64,000 nt of DNA from Phialophora verrucosa (taxonomy: Eukaryota > Ascomycota > Eurotiomycetes > Chaetothyriales > Herpotrichiellaceae): positions 186,001-250,000 of the forward strand of contig MSED01000002.1 of the NCBI GenBank assembly GCA_002099365.1, in the 5' to 3' direction. Each line of letters opens with the position of its first letter. The first letter of the stretch is position 1. Positions 44,041 to 54,349 of this stretch are shown here, in pieces. Made by a program: the position numbers and the translations under genes. The notes under the pieces are model-generated. The model was not told the DNA's origin, did no database searches, and worked only from the letters and a program-made list of their open reading frames with translations.

Positions 44041-46248
44041 GGAGTTGTTGTATGCGGATGGAAAAGCCCTACCTCACCACCTACCTGGACCTCCTTATAT
44101 GCTTCCGTCTCTGGACGGCCCCCGTTGTCTCCAGATCGTCAGTTGCATGATGAAATGCGGATGGCTAAAAGTTGTTGCTAAGTCCTTCTGCAGACCTGAG
44201 CAAGCACACATAGCAACAGCCGGGAACTGACCGGCCATAAGGGCTTGTTGTGCTCTCAATCAACTGTGATGGCCGTTGGGAAACAGGCAGATACCAGCGA
44301 CCAACTTCCATAAGTCGGAGTTTAAGGCAAGAGGCCAAGGATCTGCCAAGGCGACGAGACCGCTTCGGGAAGTATCTTGCATCCGCAAACACCGATTCTC
44401 CTGCGATTAAAATTCGTCAACTGAAGCGCTACACCAATCGAATGCGAGATCGAGGCGGCCGCACTGATTATTCTCAATCTTCTAACCTGCTTGAGCAACA
44501 TGGAGTCGGCAAGGGCATTGTGAGATTGGTTGTGTAAGAGCGGCAGGGCAGGATTTTAAGAGTTTGTCCGTCGGGTGTCTGTCGGGGCAGGCTGTTCATT
44601 CGCTGCAAGTAGAGACGATGATGCAATTCTCTGTCGCTTATCTTACTCCCCTACCTCCGGTCGTACGATACACGTCCAGTCTGGTACGAGACGAGGTACC
44701 ACGGGAGGAACTTCGGAAGTGTCGGTGATGACTACGCAGTGTTGTCAAGTCCTGAATGGAAATGGCGACGTACGCATTAAGGAATGCTACAGAAACTGGA
44801 ATCCTCTGGCGCCGCACCCACAGGCTAAGGTCATGAGGGAACAACGGACTCCCACGAGCTCCAACCGGCTTGCTAATATTGCAGCTCGGCCGAGAGATTC
44901 TGATTTCTTCGAGCCAGACGCCACCATGACAAACCCTCTGCATTTCGGGGCGGTGCGACGATACCAAAGCGAACAGCCCGATGTCGTAGCATGAGTCTTG
45001 ACGTTAAAGGAATTGAGTCAATTGAAAGTGCTGTGAAAAAATACTCGGCAGATCGGGATGGTGAATTCCGTCCTAAGCCAAAGGCGCCAAAAGATCGTGT
45101 CAGAGACCCTACCGAGTATCTCGAGTTGCCCTGCGGGAGCCTGCGGCAGCGACAGCAACGTGTGGACTCGTATCTTGGACTGGACACATGGATGGGTGGG
45201 AAATGATAAGGTCGATCAGCAGCGGAGAGTCTAGCGGTGCAGGAAGTCTCCGTCAACTCCTTGAGTGATCCGGTTTGATAGGAAAGGCGTCCTTGAGGAA
45301 AGGAGATGGCGGGCTCGACAAAGACCAAGACATCCATCATCCTGTCTCCATGCGGTCGGCTACGCTGGTGACCATGGAAGATTATTCGGCATCAGGGGAC
45401 CCTAGGATTTCCATCACACTGCCAAATGATTCAACTCGTTTGACAACACGCCCATCAAGAGGCCTTGACGCTAAACGTTCATGGCGACGGCGAGGCCTTT
45501 GTTGTAGCGCGCGTGTCCGGGTTGTGAGTTCTGTGTAACCGCCGCCAGAAAACAGCCTCGGAGAAACCATTCGCAGTCAAATTCCCACACACACACTTCC
45601 TAACCGCGAGTTGCATTTCAGTGGAAGATTCCCTACTTGCTCATTGCGGTCCATGGCATTCCCTTGATTCAAATGTGCTTCTCTGTCAATTACAAAATCC
45701 AATTGTAAGATCTGAAGCCGATGGGCCAAGGAACAGAGATTGTAAGGCCGTGAAGAACTGGGACAAGTCTCGCCAACTCGCGTTGTGGCCATGCTTCGCA
45801 GTTGAAAGCGCCGATATCTCAACGCAGACGTTAGACGTCCCACCCTCGCGGATTCTCATTGTTTATATTCTCGTCCCGGTTCCATATATTACCAGGCTCC
45901 TCGTCATCAATCTCATGGTGTCAGCTCCAGGGTGTTTTATTTGGAGCCCAGTCCCTATGTCGGCCGAAACCTTGAATAGTAATCATGCATTTCTTAGCAA
46001 GACCATAAGCAAACAAAACATGAGCCTCGATCTTATTTACCCCTACACACCCAGTGGCGGTGCTTGGTTGTCCCCGATTAAGTTCATTCTCCTAATTTCT
46101 ATCCTACAAAACATTGGAGTACGTCCAGTGTCCGTCGTCCGAATAAAGCACTTTGCACCAAATAGTCCATATCTGGGCTTTGCGAGATTGCCCAGCGCAA
46201 CAGGAGGTCCGCCATAGGCAAGCACGGTTGCAAGGACTTGCATGAGCG
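44041..46248. other. 2.2-kb gene-free stretch
   Basis: It contains the SDR promoter at its left end. Open frames at 44250-44537, 44575-44994 and 44991-45206 (plus) and 44873-45340 (minus) overlap each other and have no recognised domain. I call none of them. Confidence 0.4.
44094..44101 (-). promoter_or_regulatory. TATA-like element upstream of the SDR gene
   Basis: On the minus strand the sequence reads CATATAAGG, about 54 nt upstream of the start codon at 44040. The spacing is short but compatible with a compact leader. Confidence 0.4.
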
Positions 46249-47364
46249 ATGGCGTCGGTCAAGACACGAGATCACAGTCCCCTCGACGTCACCTTGATGG
46301 GTCATCCTGAGGCTCGTAACGTGGGAGAGCTTTGGGCTGGCAAGACGGATATCAAGGAGCGACGGAGACTGCAGAACCGGTTGAACAGGCGAGCGTATAG
46401 TGAGTCTCGAATCCAAAGTTCTCGCCTCAACTACTGATAACCGACCGCAGGGAAGCGCCAGGCTGAACAAAAGCTTGCTCGAAAAAGGACCATGGCTGAA
46501 GCAGGCATCGAGCCAGAAGCGAGAATCAATCGACCGTTCAGCGTGCCTGGAGTCACGGTCTTCGCTCTCGACGTTAGATATAACCAGATCCCCAAAGGTC
46601 CAATCTCTCTAGCCTCTCTGGTCTCTGCCGCTGGCACGTCATCAGGACACGACGAAGCTCTCGTGTCTTCGTCCCCGCAGCGCCATCTTCGACTCCTTCA
46701 GTCATGGTGTCGCAAGTTCGAGGAGACAATGCAGCAAGCTGGTTTGATCAGTATTGAACTCGATGAAGGCAACTCACTTACCGACTCAGACGCCGTCCAG
46801 TTCGAAGAAGTGCTCGTCAAGGCTGGAAACGTTCGCTATCCTAACTTGATATCAAACCCCGAAGATCAGCTCATAAACCTCATGTACTATAATGTGTTCC
46901 GAGGCCTGGGCAAGAACATTCGCGCATTGAAACTCGACATGAAATTGATGGCATCGTGGGATTACGACTCGCCTTTTGTGAGTGGGACAGTGGACATCTC
47001 AATGCTGGCCCCTGATTTTCACCCGACATACCTCCAACGAACCGTATCGCACCACCCGTGCTTCGACATTTTCCCCGACTCCGTGGTAAGGGACAATGCT
47101 ATTGTGCATTGGTACGTCGAGAGGCATCCGTTGCAGGAAAGATTATGTATGGCGCTGGCTGGCAGACATACCTGGCATGAGATTGACCTAGCTTTGAAAT
47201 GTGGCTGCATATTGTGGGGTGAGCCGGACGTCGCAGAGAGCTGGGAAGTGACGGAGGGTTTCGCCAGAGACTGGCCTTTCTTGGTGAAAGGCGCTGTCCG
47301 ACTGGAGGCGGCGACAAATCGTTACAGAGCTTTTCGAGGGGAGCCGCCTATTTTCTTTGCGTGA
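46249..47364 (+). CDS. bZIP-like protein with DUF3425 domain
   Basis: Exons 46249-46399 and 46451-47364, giving 354 residues. The basic region KERRRLQNRLNRRAY, continued as RKRQAEQKLARKR (about 36-63), is the AP-1-like fungal form. The ~200-residue C-terminal part, with WDYDSPFVSGTVDISM... and the PVHW-like IVHWYVERHPLQERL... WEVTEGFARDWPFLVKG, corresponds to DUF3425, which often follows such basic regions. No leucine zipper is obvious, so DNA binding is likely but unproven. The 51-nt intron (46400-46450, GTGAGT...CGCAG) splits an Arg codon inside the basic region; joining it restores the motif. The target genes are unknown. Confidence 0.85.
46400..46450 (+). other. 51-nt intron splitting the basic region
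   Basis: Donor GTGAGT, branch-like CTACTGATAAC and acceptor GACCGCAG. The phase-1 join A/GG forms an Arg codon in the basic region. Confidence 0.85.
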
Positions 47365-47758
47365 CAGTTTCTGCCAGGGCGACTGTTGCTTCTGCGAGAA
47401 CAAGATTCTTCACCTCACCAATGCCAATCCTAGAAATCTATGCCATCAAGGTCCAAGACACAGCCACCAAGATGGTTTGGTTTCCATTGAGGGATCAGAC
47501 AGGGAGAACACTGAACCACCGGACAGTCTGGAGGTATCGTAAAAGGCGATGAATGGCTGGAGGCATCCCATTGCAACTCCGCCAAAAATGTCTGCAACAG
47601 AGATATGTCCGGCATGTTTTTGGACAACTACCGCCCCGACCGTTGCACTTCGAGCTCCCATGGTCTGAACACACCTTGGCACCACGACACATCATCACAC
47701 CAGAAAATACTGCCGGTCCTGACCCGCTTGCCGGGGAAATAGGAAAGAGCTGTCCACC
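47365..47758. other. Intergenic, promoter of lysozyme-like gene
   Basis: Only domain-free open frames. No TATA-like element identified. Confidence 0.45.
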
Positions 47759-48671
47759 ATGATGTATTCTACTGTCAGCGTCCCCACCACTGAGTGCTTT
47801 GTTCCCCCAGCTGACCATTTTTGTAGCTCTTTGCCGCAGCTCAGCTTGCTAGCGTGGCCAGTGTCCACGCTCACGCTCACGCCCACTCTCATACACATTC
47901 GCACAGGCTTCGCGCGATCAATCAGGTGTTTGCTCTTGGCGCAAACAACAACCCAGCGGACGTGCAAGATGGTACTGGAGCTGGGAGCGATTGGTACACA
48001 GCATATTCGGGGGACGGTTCAGCAGCCGCTGGCTGGCCCGTGGTGGCACAGTGGGTGTCGTTCGAGGACATGTAAGTGGAAGCCGCGATGCGTTTTTGTG
48101 GAGGCCACTAATCTATCAAAGGTTCAATGCCAATAAAGGCGTCATGCGCGTCTCGTGTGTCAATCTAGGGCCGGATAACGGACCTGACGACAGTGAAGAG
48201 GAGATTGGCCTAGTCCTGAATGCCGTTCAATATGTTGCCTACTTGACCAACGTCGACCACCGCTTCATCCTGGCGATCCTTCTTCAAGAGTCTAAGGGCT
48301 GCGTCCGAGTGCGAACGACCAACAATGGCGTGCCAAACCCAGGCTTGATGCAAGCTCACAACGGCGCTTCCTCTTGCAACATGAATGGGAACCTTCAGAC
48401 TCCATGTCCAGGCTCTCAAATCTTTGGCATGGTCTTTGATGGAGTTGGGGGGACTTCGACTGGGGATGGCCTTGCGGAGATATTGAACCAACTGGCATCA
48501 AGCGGCAACGACGCACAGGCATATTATCAGGCGGCTCGACGATACAATACCGGCTCGATCGCGGAGGATGGTAATTTGGATGAGGGAGGACACTCTACGA
48601 ACTGCTATGCTAGTGACGTTGCCAACCGTTTGACTGGATGGGTTTGGGCCGAGTCGACCTGCTCGCTGTGA
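47759..48671 (+). CDS. Secreted lysozyme-superfamily/transglycosylase-like protein with His-rich N-terminus
   Basis: Exons 47759-47773, 47827-48071 and 48122-48671, giving 269 residues. Joining the 15-nt first exon gives MMYSTLFAAAQLASVAS, a short signal peptide, then seven alternating histidines (19-31, HAHAHAHSHTHSH). The body contains DHRFILAILLQESKGCVR with Glu143 in the position of the catalytic acid of SLT/lysozyme folds, then NPGLMQAHNGASSCN, and paired cysteines. Fungal relatives are secreted and described only as lysozyme-like; a wall- or bacterial-peptidoglycan-directed role is inference. Intron 1 (47774-47826, 53 nt) has donor GTCAGC, which is weaker than usual; intron 2 (48072-48121, 50 nt) has GTAAGT...AAG. 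The alternating His run could bind metal. Confidence 0.78.
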
Positions 48672-49210
48672 GAAGGGTGCCAGGCCGCAGCCTTCTGGAG
48701 GGCTGAGGGGATCTGAGAATGGGAAGATTGTTGTGCGGTCTCTCTGTCAGTCAGTGAGACGTTGGCCAGCACGCTGAACAAACATATAAATGTCCCGTCA
48801 GGTTGCAGTGAAGTCAGCCTGATTGCGGTTGCAGGAATCAAATCGTCGGCCATTGAAGATGAAGTGCAGTTGATACATGATAATGTAGTCAGAGAATAGG
48901 TGGCATTGCAGCGTCCCCAGTAAATCTACCCACCAGGGTGACATTACTGGCCCGTACATTTCATTTCTAACGATCGAGTGTCTCAGTGAACGATGTAGTT
49001 TCAATCCTCCTGGGTAAACTTCGGGCCTTCCCCAGAACTTCTGCCACCTTGTCGTTCATTCAGTGCTCAACTGCGCTTCACTTCAAAGTACTATCGACCC
49101 GACATCTCCAAGTTCGATGCGCCACTTCTCTCTACGGGCTCCGGTTGTGGCTATTCGATATCGACTCTCACCATTCTCCAACCGAGGGCCATAACAAACA
49201 ATCTGCCACG
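48672..49210. other. Intergenic, promoter and leader of SEC11
   Basis: The SEC11 frame is open upstream to 48986 but without an ATG in a better context than 49211. No other gene seen. Confidence 0.5.
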
Positions 49211-49831
49211 ATGCTGCCACTCCTCTCGCCCTACTTGTCGAACCCTCGGCAGTCCCTCTCGCAGGTCCTCAATTTCGCCCTCGTCTTATCGACAGCCTTC
49301 ATGCTATGGAAGTCGCTGTCAGTCATCGCGGACTCACCCTCTCCCATCGTGGTGGTTCTGAGTGGTTCCATGGAGCCTGCGTTCCAACGTGGTGATCTAC
49401 TGTTTCTCTGGAATCGAGACAAGACTGCAGAAGTAGGAGAAATTGTGGTCTATAATGTGAAAGGGAAAGATATTCCCATCGTGCACCGTGTCGTGCGGAG
49501 CCATGCGCCCACAGTTCCCATTGAGGCAGACACAAGGTATACAGGCCCGTTCCCAAACGGTTCAGTGCGCTCGGGCTGACATTCCAGCAGCGGAAATCTC
49601 TCCAGAGCCTCCCCAAAACTGCTCACAAAAGGTGATAACAACGTCGCCGACGACACTGAGCTCTATGCCCGCGGACAGAGCTACCTGGATAGGAAAGAAG
49701 ACATCATCGGTAGTGTACGCGGATACGTGCCCGCAGTTGGATACGTGACCATCATGCTTAGCGAACACCCATGGTTGAAGACGGTCATGCTTGGAATCAT
49801 GGGTCTAATGGTCATCTTGCAAAGAGAATGA
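49211..49831 (+). CDS. SEC11: Signal peptidase complex catalytic subunit SEC11
   Basis: Exons 49211-49536 and 49588-49831, 189 residues. The catalytic Ser53 lies in [11 protein letters not shown], His92 in IPIVHRVV and Asp125 in [19 protein letters not shown], the Ser/His/Asp set of eukaryotic signal peptidases. A single N-terminal membrane anchor ([18 protein letters not shown]) and a hydrophobic C-terminal segment ([13 protein letters not shown]) complete the expected topology. The enzyme removes signal peptides from secretory proteins in the ER membrane. The insert between His and Asp (about 108-118) varies among fungi. The acceptor is a tandem CAGCAG, so splicing after 49587 or 49590 gives 189 or 188 residues. 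The length matches the family. Confidence 0.95.
49537..49590 (+). other. Intron with tandem NAGNAG acceptor in SEC11
   Basis: Donor GTATAC at 49537; two consecutive in-frame acceptors end at 49587 and 49590 (sequence CCAGCAG). The two products differ by one Ser. Confidence 0.75.
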
Positions 49832-50316
49832 AGGATCACTGCGATAACCAATCAAGACTATTCTCAGCGCCGTTTGCTGCAGGATGGAACAGCAGCGGTT
49901 CCGCTCCTCCTTGGAAGAACAGGCCGAAAAGCGTTTCGCTCTGCTGATATCTGTGGTGGCAATCCTACTTCAGGGGAAATGCACACACGTAGTCGCTCGC
50001 ACGGTCCAAGGACTCTCGGGGAATCTGTGGTCAACAAGACCTCTGACCGCGTATTTCATGGACTGCGGCCGATATGACAAAAGTGAGGAATTTGGCCCCA
50101 ATCTCTGCCACAGCGAAGGCTCGCCTCAATACGAATGCAGACGAGAGGCCTGGAGAGGCTCTTAAGAAAGTATCATTATCGCATGTGGAGATCAATCCGT
50201 GCGCGACGCAGTGCTGGTGCTTACAGCTGCAGATGCCAATGGCCCGATAGGGAAAGAACCGACAGTTCCTGGTTATATAATGGACAAATAAGCGCGCATT
50301 AAGCAGTCCAGGGGCC
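49832..50316. other. Intergenic between converging SEC11 and cryptic minus-strand gene
   Basis: A plus-strand open frame at 49884-50165 has no known domain. No gene called. Confidence 0.4.
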
Positions 50317-51132
50317 TTACAGGGCAATCCTCCTGGTGCAGAAACCCCGTCCAACGGGCATCGACGATGGCGCGGCATCACGAATCTTGACCTCCGTAGC
50401 GCCGAGAGGCTCAATGGAATCTCCAACCGAACCCCTGGCGTTTGGTGCTTTTGCATTGGAGTCAGCCGCCCTCCCACGACCTCGTTTGGCGCCGTCTGGT
50501 TCGTTCCAGGAAGCCCAGACTTGTGGTGCACCAAGGAGCTGAAAAGATAGCTTGTCTTCGTTCCTGCGTCCACCAAAAGGCCGTTTCCTCCTCTTTAATT
50601 CTCTCGAGGCCGACACAGTGCTCCCGAATCGCGCATCTTCCATCTCCACGCCCATCACTTCAACATAGGAGTCCTGACTGAGAAGGTGGAGTTCCAGCCA
50701 TCTTTGACCCACGCCGCGCGGCCTTACGGGACAAAGTTTAGCGCTTGCTCTATCCGAACGCCTGCAATCTTCCTCGACTCAAGCTGCTTGCCTGTGACTA
50801 GCAGCGGACCTTGCGCACCTGCCTCGTGCTGCTACGTGCCTGGAACTCAAGGCACGCATCTTCGCCGTGGGCATTTGCGGAATACAAATATAGCCAGAAA
50901 AGCTGTCGCGCATCGGCATCAACGAGATCAATTTGGCGGGCATTTGTAAAGGACGATCGTGCCTGGGGCGACTGCGGCCTAAACGACTCCAGCCGCTCTC
51001 TGGCTCTTTTTCAACCGCAGAACTAGCTCCCATCGTCACCTGAAAGCAATTGCCGTACGGAGTCGTGGCCAACAAGTTCAATAGGATAGCCGCCATGCGC
51101 ATCTCAACTGCTGTCATTCCGGTGGCCGCCAT
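50317..51132 (-). CDS. Cryptic four-exon gene, conserved-looking protein of unknown function
   Basis: This gene is assembled from short open segments. Exons in transcription order 51132-51040, 50986-50819, 50768-50728 and 50677-50317; 220 residues. All three introns are close to 50 nt (53, 50, 50), begin GT, end AG and have matching phases, which is unlikely by chance. The joined protein runs MAATGMTAVEMRMAAILLNL (exon 1), through ARQLFWLYLYSANAHGEDAC (exon 2) and IAGVRIEQALNF (exon 3), to QDSYVEVMGVEME at the start of exon 4, followed by a basic, Arg/Gly-rich disordered tail. The YVEVMGVEM pattern recalls a beta strand of a small OB-fold protein, but I do not assign a family. The donors are GTGACG, GTGCGC and GTAAGG. 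Its ATG is 55 bp from the oppositely oriented DUF3433 start codon. The start may also be an internal Met (11 or 13). Confidence 0.5.
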
Positions 51133-51187
51133 GGACCAAAGGTGACCCGATCCTTTGCGACAGATTCCTCGTTTCACAGCGAGCAAC

Positions 51188-53797
51188 ATGGACCACGACA
51201 ACAACGATCTTGGTCTAAGGCCTCTCCCGGGAGCCGCACTACCAGACAGCGTCGAACATGTCGGCAGCAAGGGCTCCTCAGGTATAGTAACTACCACAAG
51301 CGCAATGGAGCCAGCGACGTACTACCGACGACATTCTAGAGGTCACTCGGGGGATGAGCGTTTGCGGTCCATTGACGAGAACGAAAGCATGCGAGATGAA
51401 CCCTTTGAATTCATAGAGCCGCCCTCGCCTTTGAAGGTTCGGCGACCTAGTGTTGGAGCATCCGCTGCCACATCGATGCTGCGGCGGTTGACCACCAAAA
51501 TCAAGCCTACGTCTCGAGGTGCTTTCCGATCAACCAAGAGATCGAGAGGCCAGGAATATGCGACTCTAGAGGATGGCGACAACGATCATGGCGCAGTTGT
51601 TGACCTATCCTCGCTGGAGGGTATGGGCTGGGAGCTTACGGATCTCTCGCATACTGAACCGACTCGTCTCCAGGATGAGGATACTGAGTATGTCAGTCCA
51701 GCCACTACAAGCAGCCGTAAACCAGATTTTCGCTCGTTTGTGGACAAGCGTGCATCGGTTGGTTACGGAATGAAGAACATTGGCGTCCAGCTCAGGCGTG
51801 ATCCGACAAGGCTAGCACGGAGAAGCACCAGGGACAGTCAAAATGCTGCGAGCTCGGCACTAGAGAGAAGCAAAACAGTCAAAGAATTCGGCCAAAACCT
51901 TGCTCAAGAGAAGAATATGATCGTGGAGGTTGAGGAAGTGGTCGACCTGAGCACTTTCGAAGGTGGACAGCTGGATAACCGGAGGAGCTCGACCTTCGAA
52001 AGCATGTCGATGCGGCAAAGCGTCGTGCCACAGGAAACGAAGAGTTACTTCTTTCCCGAAGACCCCGATATCCCAAACTGGAAACCCTGGTCGATGCGAA
52101 GCTGGTATATCCTCGCTTTGATGGCACTGGCCCTGGGCTTGGCAGGCTTCCAGGAATTTCTCTGCCAAAAATCCTTCAGGAAAGCTCGCGAGAAAAGTGG
52201 GATCCTTGAGTTCAATGCAGTCGCGGACATATCGACGTGGGACTTCTTTGCTTGGAAATGTAAGTTGAACCCTTCAGGACCTAGGCCACTTTGCTGAACC
52301 ATCGCAGATCTTCCGACCATGATTACGATTGTGTACGCCGTTCTGTTTTCGATCATGGACTTTGACATCCGTCGACTCGAGCCGTTCTATCAACTGTCAC
52401 GGCCGCGCGGTGCTTCGGCAGCTGGAAGCCTGAACCTCGACCATTTGACCATGTTTCAATATTTCATTCCCTTCAAGGCTTTTCGACTCCGCCAGTGGGC
52501 AGTATTTTTCTCGACAACAGGAAATATTATCGCGTCGATGGTGTCGCCCGCGTTACAAAACCCCTCGATCACATTTATTACCAACCATGATCCCAAGTGT
52601 ACCGAGCAGGGCTGTCCAGGCCCGGACAGCGAAGAGAAGCATTATTGGGTTCGCATTTCGCCCGTATGGTCCCGACTGTTGTCAGCAAGCTATGTGTTTG
52701 TGGCGATCGTGCTTGTCATCCTGTTCCTTCAGTTACGCCGCAAGTCCGGGCTACTCAGCGATCCCAAAGGCATAGCCGGTATAGCATCCATGGCCACCAA
52801 ATCCCACATTCTGCAGGACTTCTCCGGATTAGACACCGCAAATTCCGGAAAGATTCATAAACGACTCGCACATCGACGATACGTATTGTACAAATCTTCC
52901 ATCTGGCAGGGCGAGTGGAACGCGACAAGCGAGCCGCCACAAGACAGCGAGAGGAAGCTTACCAGTCCACATCCGCTCATGCTTCGCACCGAGGCGGCTT
53001 TGCCTTTTCTTGCCTTTATGGGCTGCTGCCTGGTTTCCGTGCCTGTCATCACACTGACCAAGGCCCGGGTTGTACCAAATGCCGCACCTTGGCTTCCGAT
53101 TGTTGTTGCGACCGCCCTGAAACAGTTCTTCAGCACGTTCGAGTCGGATGTCCGACTGATGGAGCCGTTCTACCAGCTTTCAAGAGGCAATGCGAGACCA
53201 GAAAACAGCCTGACGCTGGACTACCAGGCAACCGTGTACGGGATCATGCCCTTCAAAGCTCTCTTCAACAAGCATTATTTGCTGACTCTTGTTGGGGTGG
53301 CGTCGGTCATGTTGGACATATTGACAGTGACCGTGTCTTCGTTCTCGGTCAATTCGGAAGACTTTATGCATGTGGGAAGCCGCGGCGAAGACAGGTCCAA
53401 TGGCGATGAAACTTTCGTGTCATTCTGGGCGTCGCTGATACTATCAGTAGTGATCCTGGTCTATGTCATCTTTACCACATGCCTCGTGTATCTACGGCGA
53501 CGACATCCCTTCTTGCCTCGTGAACCTTCGACAATCGCCGCAGTGCTGGCATTTATCTACTCTTCCAACATGCTCACAGACTTTATCGACACGGAAACCC
53601 TGAACAACAAGGCCATGGAGACGAGGTTGAAGAACATCGGCAAGAGATATGCCCTGGGCTGGTTCAAGGGAAGAGACGGGCAGATTCACTGCGCGATCGA
53701 CGAGGAGCCCATGAGGAGTAAATATGTTCACGGCAAGCCTTATACAATGGCTCAGGCTGGGCCTCTGGGGCTGCAAGACGCGTTTTATTCTGTCTGA
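51188..53797 (+). CDS. DUF3433 multi-pass membrane protein
   Basis: Exons 51188-52259 and 52308-53797, giving 853 residues. The ~290-residue N-terminus is disordered and charged. The rest contains two DUF3433-like repeats, marked by DIRRLEPFYQLSRPRGA and DVRLMEPFYQLSRGNA, each preceded by membrane helices, plus further spans. DUF3433 proteins are fungal membrane proteins; Neurospora SPRAY is a member and has been linked to calcium-related hyphal growth, but a function here is not shown. The 48-nt intron (52260-52307, GTAAGT...CGCAG) joins Lys-Tyr in WKYLPTMITIVYAVLF. The ATG at 51188 follows a TTG-only extension and is a clear choice. Confidence 0.88.
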
Positions 53798-54349
53798 GAA
53801 GGATTCAGCTTTGATACACTGGCTATTCGTGGGGATATCTTCAGACTTGGACATATTATGGGAAGGAGGCAAAATGATGTGAATGACTTACGGACACCAC
53901 GGACCTCAGGACATTTTACAGTGGGAATGTAGACAACACGAATGATCTGCAGAAGTGGCTGGGCAACTGGACATTGGCGTTTGGGCGGAAGAGGCTGTCG
54001 TCATCGGCGATGAGGTACTCGGTACTGACGACCAAGATGATGGCGAGCTGCGATACAAGGCAGTGAGAGCAGCGAATAACCGGGAAGAAGCAATCGAGCG
54101 AACGGGCGGTTTTTGCACCACGATTGGCGATAATAGTCGATTGGTCCTGGGCGACGGAAGCGGGGCACGTGCCTTTCTGCGATCATGGCGGGGCGGAACT
54201 GCGCGTCTGGCGCAAGCCAATGACGTAGTGCTCAATTGATTGATGATCGATGGCATTTCTTCCCAGTATTCGCATTGCTGAGCTGTGAGTCCTCCCTCTC
54301 TTTCTCTAACTCTCCGTCGTTGCTGCTCCAAGCAATCCCGCGCGCAACC
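53798..54349. other. Intergenic, promoter of DUF3292 gene
   Basis: A minus-strand frame of 141 codons (53906-54331) covers this promoter. It has a Ser/Pro/Arg-rich, presequence-like composition but no recognisable domain and would overlap the downstream gene's leader. I do not call it. Confidence 0.4.

Noticed and set aside
44575..45206. Two plus-strand frames overlapping by ATGA, resembling translational coupling
   Set aside because: Translational coupling is a bacterial feature; no domain is recognised and a longer minus-strand frame covers the same DNA.
50678..50712. Start of a 131-residue single-exon protein at 50712 on minus
   Set aside because: The frame opens with a non-ATG region that is better explained as intron; a 26-nt intron alternative is too short, while the 50-nt intron ending CTCAG fits.
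53906..54331. 141-codon minus-strand frame with a presequence-like Ser/Arg composition
   Set aside because: It lies over the leader and start of the DUF3292 gene, shows no domain, and alternative splice joins use only weak donors.
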